Source: Thermoplasmata archaeon | Lineage (GTDB): Archaea; Thermoplasmatota; DTKX01; VGTL01 | Direction of reading: 5' to 3' | Length of the DNA stretch: 64,000 bases | NCBI GenBank assembly: GCA_038851035.1 | Contig: JAWCLH010000009.1 | Location: 25,817-89,816, forward strand | Shown here: piece after piece, positions 42,574 through 52,447 of the stretch | Layout of the letters: the number at the start of each line of letters is the position of its first letter | Numbering within the stretch: the first letter of the stretch is position 1 | The notes under the pieces: model-generated | Database searches by the model: none | Told to the model about the DNA's origin: nothing | What the model saw: only the letters and a program-made list of their open reading frames with translations | Made by a program: the position numbers and the translations under genes

Positions 42574-42593
42574 ACTTACTATTCCGCACCGCC
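42574..42593 (-). repeat. Right terminal inverted repeat of the IS
   Basis: The reverse complement begins GGCGGTGCGGAATAGT and matches the left end. It lies 78 bases upstream of the transposase start. Confidence 0.65.
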
Positions 42594-42704
42594 GCGTCAA
42601 TGATACTGAACCCGGCTCCGCTGCGCCGGGCGGTTGCAGGATCCGCGCCAGCGCCATTTTCCGGGCAGGGGCGCGGCGCTGCGGAGGGAGCCGCATTCCG
42701 GCGC

Positions 42705-42715
42705 AAACTATATTC
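42705..42715 (+). promoter_or_regulatory. TATA box of radB
   Basis: AAACTATATTC is centred about 29 bases before GTG 42739, supporting that start and a leaderless transcript. It lies outside the IS, so radB expression was probably spared. Confidence 0.5.
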
Positions 42716-42738
42716 ACCGCCAGTGCCTTGCTCTTCAC

Positions 42739-43413
42739 GTGAAGCACGAGCGAATTCCCCTCGCCTGCGCACCCCTTGACGAGCTTCTGGGCGGGGGTGT
42801 CGAGTGCGGCACCATCACTCTGCTCTACGGAGAGGGCGGGAGCGGCAAGACCAATTTCTGCCTTCAGCTTTCTCGCGAGGTGGCAAAGCGTGGCCTCAAA
42901 GTGATTTATATAGACACAGAGGGCGTCTCTGTAGAGCGCTTTGCTCAGATATGCGGCCAGGAATTCGACAGGCTCGCACCGAGCATCCTGTTTTTCGAGC
43001 CCTCCACACTCGACGAACAGAGGGACGCCATAGAGAAGAGCCAGAAAATCATAGAGGGCGAGGCGCAGGTCGGGCTTATCGTGCTCGACTCCGCAACGAT
43101 TTACTATCGAGTCCTGTTCGGCACGGAGGCCGAGGACGAGGGCCGGACCTCGCTCATCGCCCAGATAACGAAGCTCCTCGTCCTTGCCAGAAAAAAGCAG
43201 CTCCCTGTGGTCATCACCACGCAGGTCTACACTGATTCCGCCCGGAGCAGCTTCGAGCCGATAGGCGGCCACGCCTTCCTCCACACCGCCAAGGCGATAT
43301 TGAAGCTCGAGAGGTGCGAGGGCCCCCGAAGAAAGGCCACATTGATGAAGCACCGCTCTCTCAGGGAGGGGAAGAGCGCCATTTTTACCATAGGCCCGGA
43401 GGGTCTAGAGTAG
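42739..43413 (+). CDS. radB: RadB, recombinase paralogue
   Basis: A 224-residue RecA-fold ATPase lacking the N-terminal helix-hairpin-helix of RadA, the hallmark of RadB. 'PLACAPLDELLGGGVECGTITLLYGEGGSGKTNF' contains Walker A GEGGSGKT; 'VGLIVLDSATIYYRV' contains Walker B; 'LPVVITTQVY' and 'GGHAFLHTAKAILKLER' are typical. Archaeal RadB helps RadA and Holliday-junction enzymes. The frame is open upstream to 42634, but this part is not conserved; GTG 42739 is supported by the TATA. RadA lies 35 kb away. Confidence 0.95.
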   Translation: MKHERIPLACAPLDELLGGGVECGTITLLYGEGGSGKTNFCLQLSREVAKRGLKVIYIDTEGVSVERFAQICGQEFDRLAPSILFFEPSTLDEQRDAIEKSQKIIEGEAQVGLIVLDSATIYYRVLFGTEAEDEGRTSLIAQITKLLVLARKKQLPVVITTQVYTDSARSSFEPIGGHAFLHTAKAILKLERCEGPRRKATLMKHRSLREGKSAIFTIGPEGLE

Positions 43414-43542
43414 GGGGGAGTGAGGAGCTCCTTACTGAGGTCCGTCGGGCCCAGAGAGGGGCCTGATTTTTCCGTTCCACAAACCTTAAAAAAGGGGTAG
43501 TTCATTGTTTGCGATGGTTATGTGCGAGGGGGAGAGAGGAAT

Positions 43543-46500
43543 ATGATAATCAGGGACAGAGATTCGCGCCTTGCCAGGGTCAAGGAACTGCTTCTCGCCT
43601 ACTGCCTTGTCTCGCTCTGCGGCCTCCCGCTCGTATCGCTGGATGTCGAGGCTGGGACTCCATCTGCAACCTACACAATGACTTTTCAGTCGGGCGGGAA
43701 CCTAGGAATAACCCCGGAGGGGAATTGGGTGTCGGACCCCATAATCGTGGCCCCCTCCGTCACCATAAGCAGGCTAGAGGTGACCATTGGTCTAACCCAT
43801 GCAAACCCGGCCGAGCTGCAGATCTGGCTTGCGTCACCGGGTGGCGTGTGGCAGCAGATACCCTGGGCGCCGTGGGGAGGGCCCCGGCAGACATTCACCC
43901 TGAACAATTTCGCCGGCCTGAACTCCGCGGGCAACTGGGCCCTCTGGCTCCTCGACGGCGTCGCTAACGGAGTGACCGGAAAAGAGGACTATTGCTGGGT
44001 CACGATTTTCTATACCCTCGACTCTGACATAGTTACGCCCGCGATTGGAGCAACGATATCCGGCAATTATGTGGTGAGCGTACGGGCGCAGGGCGCGGCG
44101 AGCGTCAGAATCTACGTCGACGACCAATGGGTCTCGAACGCAGCCTACAACGCGGGAACCAGCAGGTGGGACTACACCCTCGCTACAACCGCCTTCCCGG
44201 ACGGCGCCCACACCATAACAGCCGTGGCGCGGGACTGGCAGGGAAACGAAATCGCCGATGGTCACCCAGTCACCTTCGACAACTGGAACATTTACGTTCT
44301 CTTCGGCAACCCGCCCAACGGGGCCATGATTTCAGGTACGTATACCGTCACATGCTCCGTGCCTAATTACGCGGTCAGGGGGGAGCTGTTTGTGGAGGGC
44401 GACCTGGTAGGGGTGGATACAACGATTTCAGGAGGGCAGTACGCGATATCCCTCGACACTCTCGCCTTCCCGGACGGTGGCTACAGCCTCCGGTGGATTG
44501 TCTACGACCCGGACGGTAAGAGCGCCACGGCCCTAAGGCATGTCGCAATTGACAACTACCAGATATCCTGCTCGATATCCTACCCCGCCTCCGGTTCGAC
44601 CGTATCAGGCACAATTACCGTGAACGCCACCGTTCCATCATATGCCCGGAAGGGAGAGCTATATCTGGATGGTACATTCATCGCGCTTTCCACGAGTGTG
44701 TCCGGTGGCATGTTCTCATTCAAGCTCGACACCCGGGGCTACCCAGACGGACCCCATTCCCTTAGCGTAATCGCGTACGACCCTGACGGGGACAGCGCCG
44801 TTGGAGTCTCGACTGTTTCATTTGATAACTACGCAATATTCGCGACCATTGTCTCCCCTGGCACGGGCTCCCCCCTCTCCGGGAGCAGGACGGTCTGGGT
44901 CAACACGGCGGACTATGCTGTGCGCGGGGAGCTACTCGTTGACGGAGGTCTCTATGCAACCACCACCTCCCTAGCCAACGTTGGCGCTTTGTGGTACCAG
45001 ACCTATATCCTCAACACCTCGGACTTTCACGATGGCTCCCACACGGTGACTGCCGTCTCATATGACCCGTACGGCGAGAGAGCCTCCCACACCCTGAAGT
45101 ATGGGTTCGACAACTACGACATTTACGTGACTATCACTCATCCAGGCGCGGGTGCGGTTCTGTCGGGCAATGTCACAGTCAACGCCTCCGTACCTTCATA
45201 CACACAAAAGGGCGAGCTTTATGTGGATGACGAGCTCTCGGCCGTGGACACCTCGGTCAGCTCCGGCCAGCTCCAGTTCACACTCTCCACGAGCGACTAT
45301 AGCGACGGGATGCACAGGCTCAGGGTCGTGGTTTACGACCCCGACGGTGGCATCGCGGTCGGAATTCGCTCCGTCACATTCGACAACTACCAAATATCCG
45401 TGACCATCACTAGCCCCGTGGATGGCGGAATCGTCTCGGGGACCGCAACGGTCACAGCCAGCGTTCCCAGCTACGCAAAGAGCGGAGAGCTATACGTTGA
45501 CGGGCAGCTCGTCGCGACGGCTGGTGGACTCTCGGGGGGCGCGCTGAGCTTCAGCCTAAACACGAAGGCTCTCTCCGATGGCAAGCACTTCCTCAGCGTG
45601 GTCGCCCTCGACCCGGACGGGGAGAGGGGAGCCCATACGATATCCGTGATTGTGGACAACTACAATATCTTTTGCACCCTCTCCTCCCCCACCACAGGTT
45701 CGGTGATTTCGGGGAATGTAACGTGTTGGGTCAATGCTCCGGACTACGCCACGAGATGCGAGCTGTACGTTGACGGCCAGCACATCGCGACCTGCACCAC
45801 GCTCACATTCGTCAGTGGCGGAAGGGGCTGGTACCAGATTCTTCTAGCCACAAAGGGCTTTCCTGACGGGACACACCTGGTGAGCGCGCGGGCTTATGAC
45901 CCCGACGGCAACTATGCGGTGGATGTCAGGAGCCCCGTTTTCGACAACTACAACATCTATGCCTCAATAGCCTCGCCATCCGAAGGGGCAAGAGTGTCAG
46001 GGAACGTCACCGTGGCCGTATCGGTGCCTTCATACGCGACGAAATGCGAGCTCTTTGTCGATGGTGTTCTCACAGCTACCTGCGCGACCCAAGCATTGGG
46101 CCAGTTCAGGGTCTCCTTCAGCTCTCTCTTCTTCCCCGACGGAAAGCACGTCCTGACAGCTGTTGTCTATGACCCAGACGGAGCCAGTGCGACGGCCTCG
46201 AGGGGTGTCTTGGTGGACAATTATGACATCAGCGTGACCATCAATAATCCCTTGAACGGCTTCACAATATCCAGAACCTATCTGGTCAATGCCACCGTCC
46301 CGGCCTATGCTGTTAAAGGTGAGTTATACGTCGATGGCTCCATCTATGCCATAGACATCGATCTCGACGCGCTAAGCAGATACCAGTTCTCTCTGGACAC
46401 AACAAGTTATCCGGACGGCAAACATAGACTAACGGTGGTGGCCTATGACCCTGACGGAAACTTCGGCGCGGCCACTGTCAGCGGCGAGTTCGACAACTGG

Positions 46501-49500
46501 AACGTATATGCGAATTTCGCTCCTCTATCAACCCCACTCTCTGGCAACGCCACAGTATCCGTATATGTCCCGCCCTACGCCCGAAGTGGGGAGCTCCGGG
46601 TCGATGGAATTCTGGTTTCCACTGACACCACGATAAGCAGTAACCGATTCGACTTCTCTTTCGACACCAGAGCCTTCCACGACGGGACCCACATTCTGAG
46701 CGCCACTGTCTACGACCCCGACGGCAACTACGCCACCGCCTCGCAGAGCGCCGCCGTCGACAATTATCAGATTTATGTGAATATACTATATCCAGCGGGG
46801 GGCGGCGTTCTGGGGGGCACGGAGATCGTGAGGGCCTCTGTGCCGGCCTACGCGGTCAGGGGAGAGCTATATATCGACGGCGGCCTCCACTCGACCACCA
46901 CTTCTCGCGTCTCGGGCGAGTTCAGGTTTGTGGTCGACACGAAAACCCTCAGGGACGGCCCACACGCGTTCACTGTGGTTGCAACCGATCCCGACGGCGG
47001 CACGGCCTCCCAGACCCTCACGGTCAATGTTGACAACTACCAAATCAGCGTTTCACTCCTGATCTCACCCGGAGGAGCTCTTCTGATGGGCAACCAAACG
47101 CTGATGGCCTATGCCCCATCCTATGCGACACACGGGGACTTCTACATCGACGGCGCACTTGTGTCGGTCGACTACACACTCACCCAGTCGGGCTCTCTTT
47201 ACTACTTCTCTCACATCGTTGATACCGCAACGTTAAAGGACGGCCCCCACTCTCTGGTAGTAATAGCCTACGACCCGGAGGGGAACGGGGCCTCAGTGCA
47301 GACCACGATAACGATTGACAACTGGCGAATCTCCGTAAACATTACCTCCCCTTCCACAGGCTCGATGAAGTCCGGCATGGTGACTGTCTCGGCCACGGTT
47401 CCCCCATATGCAAAGAGGGGGGAGCTGTACGTCGACGGCCTCTTCTATGGTCAGACCGGCACAATCTCCGGAGGAGCCTATCTCTTCCAGCTCGACACCC
47501 GAAGCCTCATTGACGGCTGGCACTCGGTCGCCGTAAGGGCTTACGACCCGGACGGCGAGAGCGCCTACCATTCCGTATCGGTTCTTTTTGACAACACACC
47601 CCCCTCCCTAGCCAACGCGAGTGTCATATACCCGGCTGGGCTGGGCGCTGTGAAGAAGGGCGGCGTAGTCTCTTTGACAGTCGAGGCGGCTGACAAGGCC
47701 TCCGGCCTGGCGTGGGTCTGGTGTAACTTGACGAATCTGGGCTCAGTAAGCGTTCAGATGCACGACGATGGCCTCCACAACGATACCCGGTCAATGGACG
47801 GCATTTTCGGGAGCGGCGGAATCACGGTCAACGCTACTATGGGCTACCATCATGCCTTCATTACGGCAACCGACATGGCCGGGAACTCGGCGACCGTCAC
47901 GGCGAAGGTGGCTGTCGACACGCACGACCCCCTCATAACAAACTCCTATTGCGTCTACCCCGCAGGGCAGTCTGCGGCGAAATTCGGGGACAGCGTGAGA
48001 ATCGTCTCGAGGGTTGTTGACACGAAGATGACGGTGGACGTAGTTCTGGTCATAGACACATCCGGCTCAATGAGCGGCACACCGATAAGCGATGCAAAAA
48101 CCGCCGCCAAGACATTCATCGGCAATCTCGGAGAGTACGACAGGGCCGCGATATACTCCTTCAATAATCCAGCGGGCCCGGGAGGAAACAAGCCGAAGCT
48201 GGAAGTGGCATTTACATCAGACAAGGCGACACTGAACTCCACCATCGACGCCCTGAGCGCGGACGACTGGACCCCGCTTTACGACACGATATACGAAGCG
48301 ATTCAATACGCCAAGACCTCCCCCAACATGCCAGTGGTCATTATTCTTACAGACGGAAACGACGAACTCGCCGGAGGTGGACACAGCACCCACACCCTCC
48401 AGGACTGCAAGAACGCCTCCATACCCGTTTACACCATCGGCCTCGACCCCCAGTCCCCGCCATATCAGAAGCTCAATGAGACCGTTCTGAAGGAAATAGC
48501 CTACAGCTCCGATGGAGGCGCCTACTACCACGCCCCCAGCTCCTCCCAGCTCAAGCAGATCTACGAGGATTTGGCGATGGTGGTGGAGAAGATGGAGGTC
48601 GGCGGAATTTCTGAGGTGTGGTGCGACGCCTCACCGATTGGCGGCCCATCCTATATGGGCATGTTCGACGACGGTGCCCATGGAGATAGAGCCCCCAGCG
48701 ACGGCTATTACGGAAGCGCGTGGATAACCGTTGGCTCGGCGGCCACGGCGGTATTCAATCTCACAGTGACGGCCCAGGACATCGCTGGAAATAGAGACAA
48801 TGATGTTGCTTACGTTCTTCTTGACAACACCCCGCCCGTTCTCTCCAATATCGACGTGAGGTACGGCCCAGGGAAATGGTGGGCCGGGGACGGGGAGTCG
48901 ATTTCAATCCTAGCAACGGTCAATGATCCTGGGAGCGTTGGGGGGGTGGGGAGCGTCGAGGTGGACACCTCGGCCATCGGCGGCCCCTCCTCCGTCGAGA
49001 TGCTGGATGACGGAAGCGGAAACGACCAGACCCCAGGCGACGGGAGGTACACATCGAAGGGTGTGCTCGTTGCCACCGGCCGCGCAACCGGCATCTACAC
49101 TTTCCGCGTAACAGCTCGAGATAACGCCTCCAATCGTGCCTCCCAGTCCGGGAACGTTTACATCGACAATGGCCGGCCCCTAGTCATCACAATCATCCAA
49201 CCCCAGCCTGGCCAGTTCGTCGAGGGCCTTTTGACTGTCAGGGCGAGGGCCACGAACGCGGCCGCCGTCCAGACCATCGAGCTCGAGATTGGACCAGGCT
49301 CCATGCGCCTCAACACTCACTACAACGGGCTGAGCGGTTGCTTCGAAGCCTCACTCGACACCTCATCAATACCTGACGGGAGCTACTCTCTTTCCGTGTC
49401 GGGGCAGGACATCGCGGGCCATCCCATTGACCCGCCGGTTCCCCTGACCTTCAACGTGGACAACCACCCCCCATCCCTGAGGATCGCCTCGCCTCGCTCG

Positions 49501-52431
49501 GGGGACTTCGTTTCTGGTGTAGTCATAATCAACACATCCGGAACTTCTGACACATTCCTGAGCGCGGTCGAGTACAGCGTGGACGGGAGAGATTGGGTCT
49601 CGACGGGGGTTCCTTGGCAGACGCTGGAGGAGGAGGAGGGGCCCCACCTCATCGTAGTGCGCGCTATGGACAGGGCCGGCCACACCGTCCAGCAGACCCT
49701 GAAGGTGACCGTCGACAACAACAATCCGGTCTGCAGGATTGTATATCCGGGGGAGCGGGCAGTTGTGAGCGGTAAAATTGTGGTTGCGGTCAAGGCCTCG
49801 GACGGAGTAGGGATTCAAAGGGTGCTCGTGTCGGGCGCCGCCAGCGGCGAGGCGGACTGGAACTCTCAGAGCGGCTACTTCGAGTTCGAGCTGGACACTC
49901 GGGAGTTGACTGACGGAGGCTATACACTCGGAGCCTATGCAGAAGATTTCTCTGGCCGGACCGCGCAGGCTGCGCCCGTGATGTTCTATGTGGACAATCA
50001 CGAACCCTCGCTCGTCGTGGAGAATCCACTGGACCATGGCCACGTTTCGGGTGTGGTGACCGTGAGTGCCGCTTCATACGACGGGCCATTCACATCAGAC
50101 CTGAAGGTATCTTACAGAGTCGACGAGGGCGGCTGGGTGCGGATGGTTCACGGGGAGCTCTGGAGTGCCGACTGGGACACGGGTCTCATTTGCGACGGCC
50201 CCCACACGCTTACCATCCGCTCCGAAGACATCTCGGGCAGAGTTGTGCAGGTGACCCTCCTCGTCACCGTGGACAACCATGACCCGGAGTGCCAGCTCAT
50301 CAGCCCCCTTGATGGAGAATATATCGAGAGGAGGTACGTTTTCCAGGCCCTCGCAGGAGACGATGTCGGGCTAGTCAGCGTGACGCTGAACCTCACCGGA
50401 ATTGGCGATTTCCAGATGTCCTACAATGGTCTGACTGGGTTCTTCGAGCGCTCCCTGATTACGACGAAATTGCCGGACGGGCTCTACAGCGCCTCCGTGA
50501 TTGCCGTCGACCGCTCCGGCAGGGAGACGCGTGCTGGACCCGTTGAATTCGGCGTGGACAACAACGCCCCATCGCTCGTTCTACTCAGGCCACGGGAGGG
50601 TGAGCCGATAACAGACATGGTCACTATAGAGTATGCGCTCACGGAAGGGCGGGGCGAGGGTGAGGAGGTCAGGGTAGTATACCGCATAGACACTGGTCCC
50701 TGGACCCCCGCAGACCAGAGCACGAGCGTCAGTGGCCTGCCGGACGGCCCCCACACCGTGACCGTCAAGGCCGAGGACGCCGCGGGGCATCTGACTGAGG
50801 TCAGTGTAACAATCTTCATTGACCGGGAGGGGCCAAGGCTACACATTATTGCACCGAGGAGCTCGCTCCAGACGAAAGGGGATGTGCCGGTGCGCCTGAG
50901 GGTTGAGGATGCGGTTGGAGTCAGGAGCGTCAGGTTGCTTCTTGACAACTCTACCTCTGAGGAGCTCTTCCTTAACGCCGCTACGGGCTTCTATGAAACC
51001 GAGCTCTCACTGGCCGGACTTCCCGACGGCCCGCACAACCTCACTGTGGTGGTCGAGGATCTCGCGAGCCATACGGCTGAAGCGAACACCACTGTCAGAT
51101 TGGACACCACTGGACCTGAGATCGCGCTCTCCTCGCCCTCGGTGAGAGACAGACTCACCGGAAAAATAGAGTTCCGCGCCATGGTCTCGGATTCGGCTGG
51201 CGTCTCGCGTGTGTGCATAAGGCTCAAGAGCGGGGACTGGAGGGAGATGAGGCTCGACACCGACGGCCGTTATACCTTCACCTGGGACACAGGCCTCAAT
51301 GACGACGGCTCCCATACAGTAGAGATTATGGCCGTCGACGCGCTCGGGAACGAGCGCATCGTCCCCTACGGCCTCTCGATTCAGAACCGGAGCCCCAATT
51401 TCATAGCAGACAATTTCGACTGGCTCCTGCTCCTGGTCTTGATCCTGGGCTTCGCGGCCGTGACCATCGCGGCACTCAGGAGGCCCGGGCGGGCGTTGCT
51501 GTATCCCGCGTATCCCGCAGGCCCAGCCCCCTCCGGTGCCCCTCCGCCAGCCCCTGGGGCTGAGAGGCCCCAACCCGCTCCAGCCACCGCACCTCCGCCC
51601 CAGCCATCGATTCCCTCCGTTCCCCCGCCTGAGCAAATGCCTGTACCTGTGCCCAGCCGGCCCGTGAGCAAACACGGGGAGGCTGAGGTCGAGGAACTCG
51701 AGATTCTAGAGATGGCCGAGCCACCCGCCCCCCCGCTCGGCCCGCGCGTCCCCCCAGCTCCCTCCAAGGCCCCGCGCAAGCTTCTCTCCTTCCTCAGACA
51801 AGCAAAGCCTGAACTGGTGAGTCCGCCACCCCAAGGGCCGGGAGAGGCGGGCTTCGTCGAGGTCGAAGAGGAGGGCGGGGTCGAAACGTTGGAGATGAAG
51901 GAGGCGTGGATGACGGGGGAATCCTTCCCCCCCGCAAAGGAGGTTCCGACGCAACTTCCCAGGGCGACGGGAGGAGGGGCGGGGTGGGAAGAGGACTTCG
52001 TGGAGGTTCCTGAGGAGCCCGAGCTCCGGCGGCCCGAGAACGCACCGAGCGAGCCTAGGCCCGCGATCCCTGGAGGTGCCGCCTTGCAAGTGGCTCCACA
52101 GACCCAGCCCAGGCCCCCCGTGGTTGCCCCACCCTCGAAGGGCATCACTCCTCTTGACAGCCTGCTGTTCTCCCAGCTCAAGGTGACTCGGACGGAGGAG
52201 GAGAGGGTCCGGAGGGGTCCGCCACCCGGATGGTATCATCCGAGGCCTGCCGAGATACCACCCCCATCTCCGCCGTCCCCGCCTCCCGCACCCAAGAGCG
52301 ATGGAGTGGCCGTCGCACCGCCCGAAGCTCTCAAACCGGTTCCACCTGAGGCTAGGATGAGCCATAGGGAAAGGCAGAAGATGGAGGCGATGATGGAGGA
52401 CCTTCTGGCGAAGGCTAGGAAGAGGAGGTGA
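43543..52431 (+). CDS. Giant cell-surface protein: P-domain, 13 tandem modules, VWA, Ig repeats, anchor and acidic tail
   Basis: About 2962 residues. ATG 43543 follows GGGGGAGAGAGGA; GTG 43522 is less likely. A signal segment (VKELLLAYCLVSLCGLPLVS) leads to a proprotein-convertase-type P-domain (about 45-165). 13 modules of about 91 residues follow (about 44018-47595), each with 'YAxxGELYVDG', 'YDPDG' and an ending DN-Y/W. A VWA domain lies at about residues 1495-1685 with a full MIDAS: DTSGS (1505-1509), Thr in DDWTPLYD and Asp in ILTDGND. Further Ig-like modules run to about residue 2620. A helix (WLLLLVLILGFAAVTIAAL) is followed by a Pro/Glu-rich cytoplasmic tail of about 317 residues ending in MMEDLLAKARKRR. 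An adhesion role is likely; the ligand is unknown. Confidence 0.85.
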   Translation: MIIRDRDSRLARVKELLLAYCLVSLCGLPLVSLDVEAGTPSATYTMTFQSGGNLGITPEGNWVSDPIIVAPSVTISRLEVTIGLTHANPAELQIWLASPGGVWQQIPWAPWGGPRQTFTLNNFAGLNSAGNWALWLLDGVANGVTGKEDYCWVTIFYTLDSDIVTPAIGATISGNYVVSVRAQGAASVRIYVDDQWVSNAAYNAGTSRWDYTLATTAFPDGAHTITAVARDWQGNEIADGHPVTFDNWNIYVLFGNPPNGAMISGTYTVTCSVPNYAVRGELFVEGDLVGVDTTISGGQYAISLDTLAFPDGGYSLRWIVYDPDGKSATALRHVAIDNYQISCSISYPASGSTVSGTITVNATVPSYARKGELYLDGTFIALSTSVSGGMFSFKLDTRGYPDGPHSLSVIAYDPDGDSAVGVSTVSFDNYAIFATIVSPGTGSPLSGSRTVWVNTADYAVRGELLVDGGLYATTTSLANVGALWYQTYILNTSDFHDGSHTVTAVSYDPYGERASHTLKYGFDNYDIYVTITHPGAGAVLSGNVTVNASVPSYTQKGELYVDDELSAVDTSVSSGQLQFTLSTSDYSDGMHRLRVVVYDPDGGIAVGIRSVTFDNYQISVTITSPVDGGIVSGTATVTASVPSYAKSGELYVDGQLVATAGGLSGGALSFSLNTKALSDGKHFLSVVALDPDGERGAHTISVIVDNYNIFCTLSSPTTGSVISGNVTCWVNAPDYATRCELYVDGQHIATCTTLTFVSGGRGWYQILLATKGFPDGTHLVSARAYDPDGNYAVDVRSPVFDNYNIYASIASPSEGARVSGNVTVAVSVPSYATKCELFVDGVLTATCATQALGQFRVSFSSLFFPDGKHVLTAVVYDPDGASATASRGVLVDNYDISVTINNPLNGFTISRTYLVNATVPAYAVKGELYVDGSIYAIDIDLDALSRYQFSLDTTSYPDGKHRLTVVAYDPDGNFGAATVSGEFDNWNVYANFAPLSTPLSGNATVSVYVPPYARSGELRVDGILVSTDTTISSNRFDFSFDTRAFHDGTHILSATVYDPDGNYATASQSAAVDNYQIYVNILYPAGGGVLGGTEIVRASVPAYAVRGELYIDGGLHSTTTSRVSGEFRFVVDTKTLRDGPHAFTVVATDPDGGTASQTLTVNVDNYQISVSLLISPGGALLMGNQTLMAYAPSYATHGDFYIDGALVSVDYTLTQSGSLYYFSHIVDTATLKDGPHSLVVIAYDPEGNGASVQTTITIDNWRISVNITSPSTGSMKSGMVTVSATVPPYAKRGELYVDGLFYGQTGTISGGAYLFQLDTRSLIDGWHSVAVRAYDPDGESAYHSVSVLFDNTPPSLANASVIYPAGLGAVKKGGVVSLTVEAADKASGLAWVWCNLTNLGSVSVQMHDDGLHNDTRSMDGIFGSGGITVNATMGYHHAFITATDMAGNSATVTAKVAVDTHDPLITNSYCVYPAGQSAAKFGDSVRIVSRVVDTKMTVDVVLVIDTSGSMSGTPISDAKTAAKTFIGNLGEYDRAAIYSFNNPAGPGGNKPKLEVAFTSDKATLNSTIDALSADDWTPLYDTIYEAIQYAKTSPNMPVVIILTDGNDELAGGGHSTHTLQDCKNASIPVYTIGLDPQSPPYQKLNETVLKEIAYSSDGGAYYHAPSSSQLKQIYEDLAMVVEKMEVGGISEVWCDASPIGGPSYMGMFDDGAHGDRAPSDGYYGSAWITVGSAATAVFNLTVTAQDIAGNRDNDVAYVLLDNTPPVLSNIDVRYGPGKWWAGDGESISILATVNDPGSVGGVGSVEVDTSAIGGPSSVEMLDDGSGNDQTPGDGRYTSKGVLVATGRATGIYTFRVTARDNASNRASQSGNVYIDNGRPLVITIIQPQPGQFVEGLLTVRARATNAAAVQTIELEIGPGSMRLNTHYNGLSGCFEASLDTSSIPDGSYSLSVSGQDIAGHPIDPPVPLTFNVDNHPPSLRIASPRSGDFVSGVVIINTSGTSDTFLSAVEYSVDGRDWVSTGVPWQTLEEEEGPHLIVVRAMDRAGHTVQQTLKVTVDNNNPVCRIVYPGERAVVSGKIVVAVKASDGVGIQRVLVSGAASGEADWNSQSGYFEFELDTRELTDGGYTLGAYAEDFSGRTAQAAPVMFYVDNHEPSLVVENPLDHGHVSGVVTVSAASYDGPFTSDLKVSYRVDEGGWVRMVHGELWSADWDTGLICDGPHTLTIRSEDISGRVVQVTLLVTVDNHDPECQLISPLDGEYIERRYVFQALAGDDVGLVSVTLNLTGIGDFQMSYNGLTGFFERSLITTKLPDGLYSASVIAVDRSGRETRAGPVEFGVDNNAPSLVLLRPREGEPITDMVTIEYALTEGRGEGEEVRVVYRIDTGPWTPADQSTSVSGLPDGPHTVTVKAEDAAGHLTEVSVTIFIDREGPRLHIIAPRSSLQTKGDVPVRLRVEDAVGVRSVRLLLDNSTSEELFLNAATGFYETELSLAGLPDGPHNLTVVVEDLASHTAEANTTVRLDTTGPEIALSSPSVRDRLTGKIEFRAMVSDSAGVSRVCIRLKSGDWREMRLDTDGRYTFTWDTGLNDDGSHTVEIMAVDALGNERIVPYGLSIQNRSPNFIADNFDWLLLLVLILGFAAVTIAALRRPGRALLYPAYPAGPAPSGAPPPAPGAERPQPAPATAPPPQPSIPSVPPPEQMPVPVPSRPVSKHGEAEVEELEILEMAEPPAPPLGPRVPPAPSKAPRKLLSFLRQAKPELVSPPPQGPGEAGFVEVEEEGGVETLEMKEAWMTGESFPPAKEVPTQLPRATGGGAGWEEDFVEVPEEPELRRPENAPSEPRPAIPGGAALQVAPQTQPRPPVVAPPSKGITPLDSLLFSQLKVTRTEEERVRRGPPPGWYHPRPAEIPPPSPPSPPPAPKSDGVAVAPPEALKPVPPEARMSHRERQKMEAMMEDLLAKARKRR
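44018..47595 (+). repeat. Thirteen tandem coding modules of about 91 residues
   Basis: Module ends are marked by F/V/I-DN-Y/W (the last by FDNT), giving 13 units from 44018 to 47595, near 275 bases each. Every unit has a 'SG...TV...VPxYA' strand, most have GEL(Y/F)VDG, then an 'LDT...DGxHxL' stretch and '(Y)DPDG'. The DNA of the units differs, so the array is old and kept by selection on the protein. Confidence 0.8.
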
Positions 52432-52447
52432 AAAGGGGCACGGGGTT

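Larger units (their letters stand above)
41122..42593. mobile_element. Insertion sequence of about 1.47 kb with imperfect terminal inverted repeats
   Basis: The left end 41122-41141 reads GGCGGTGCAGAATAACCAGT and the right end 42574-42593 in reverse complement reads GGCGGTGCGGAATAGTAAGT; 16 of 20 bases agree. They bracket a single transposase gene on the minus strand. The element lies inside a TPR gene. No clean target duplication is visible (left flank CTCATGA, right flank GCGTCAAT), so old drift or a rearranged junction is likely. The internal DNA is richer in A/T than the flanking genes, a sign of recent arrival. Confidence 0.7.

Noticed and set aside
43234..43413. Minus-strand frame opposite the end of radB
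   Set aside because: It is a shadow of radB and does not look like a protein family.
44018..47595. CRISPR-like or satellite repeat array
   Set aside because: The periodicity is a protein-level module of about 91 residues; the DNA units differ and there are no short identical repeats with spacers. No CRISPR array was seen in the window.
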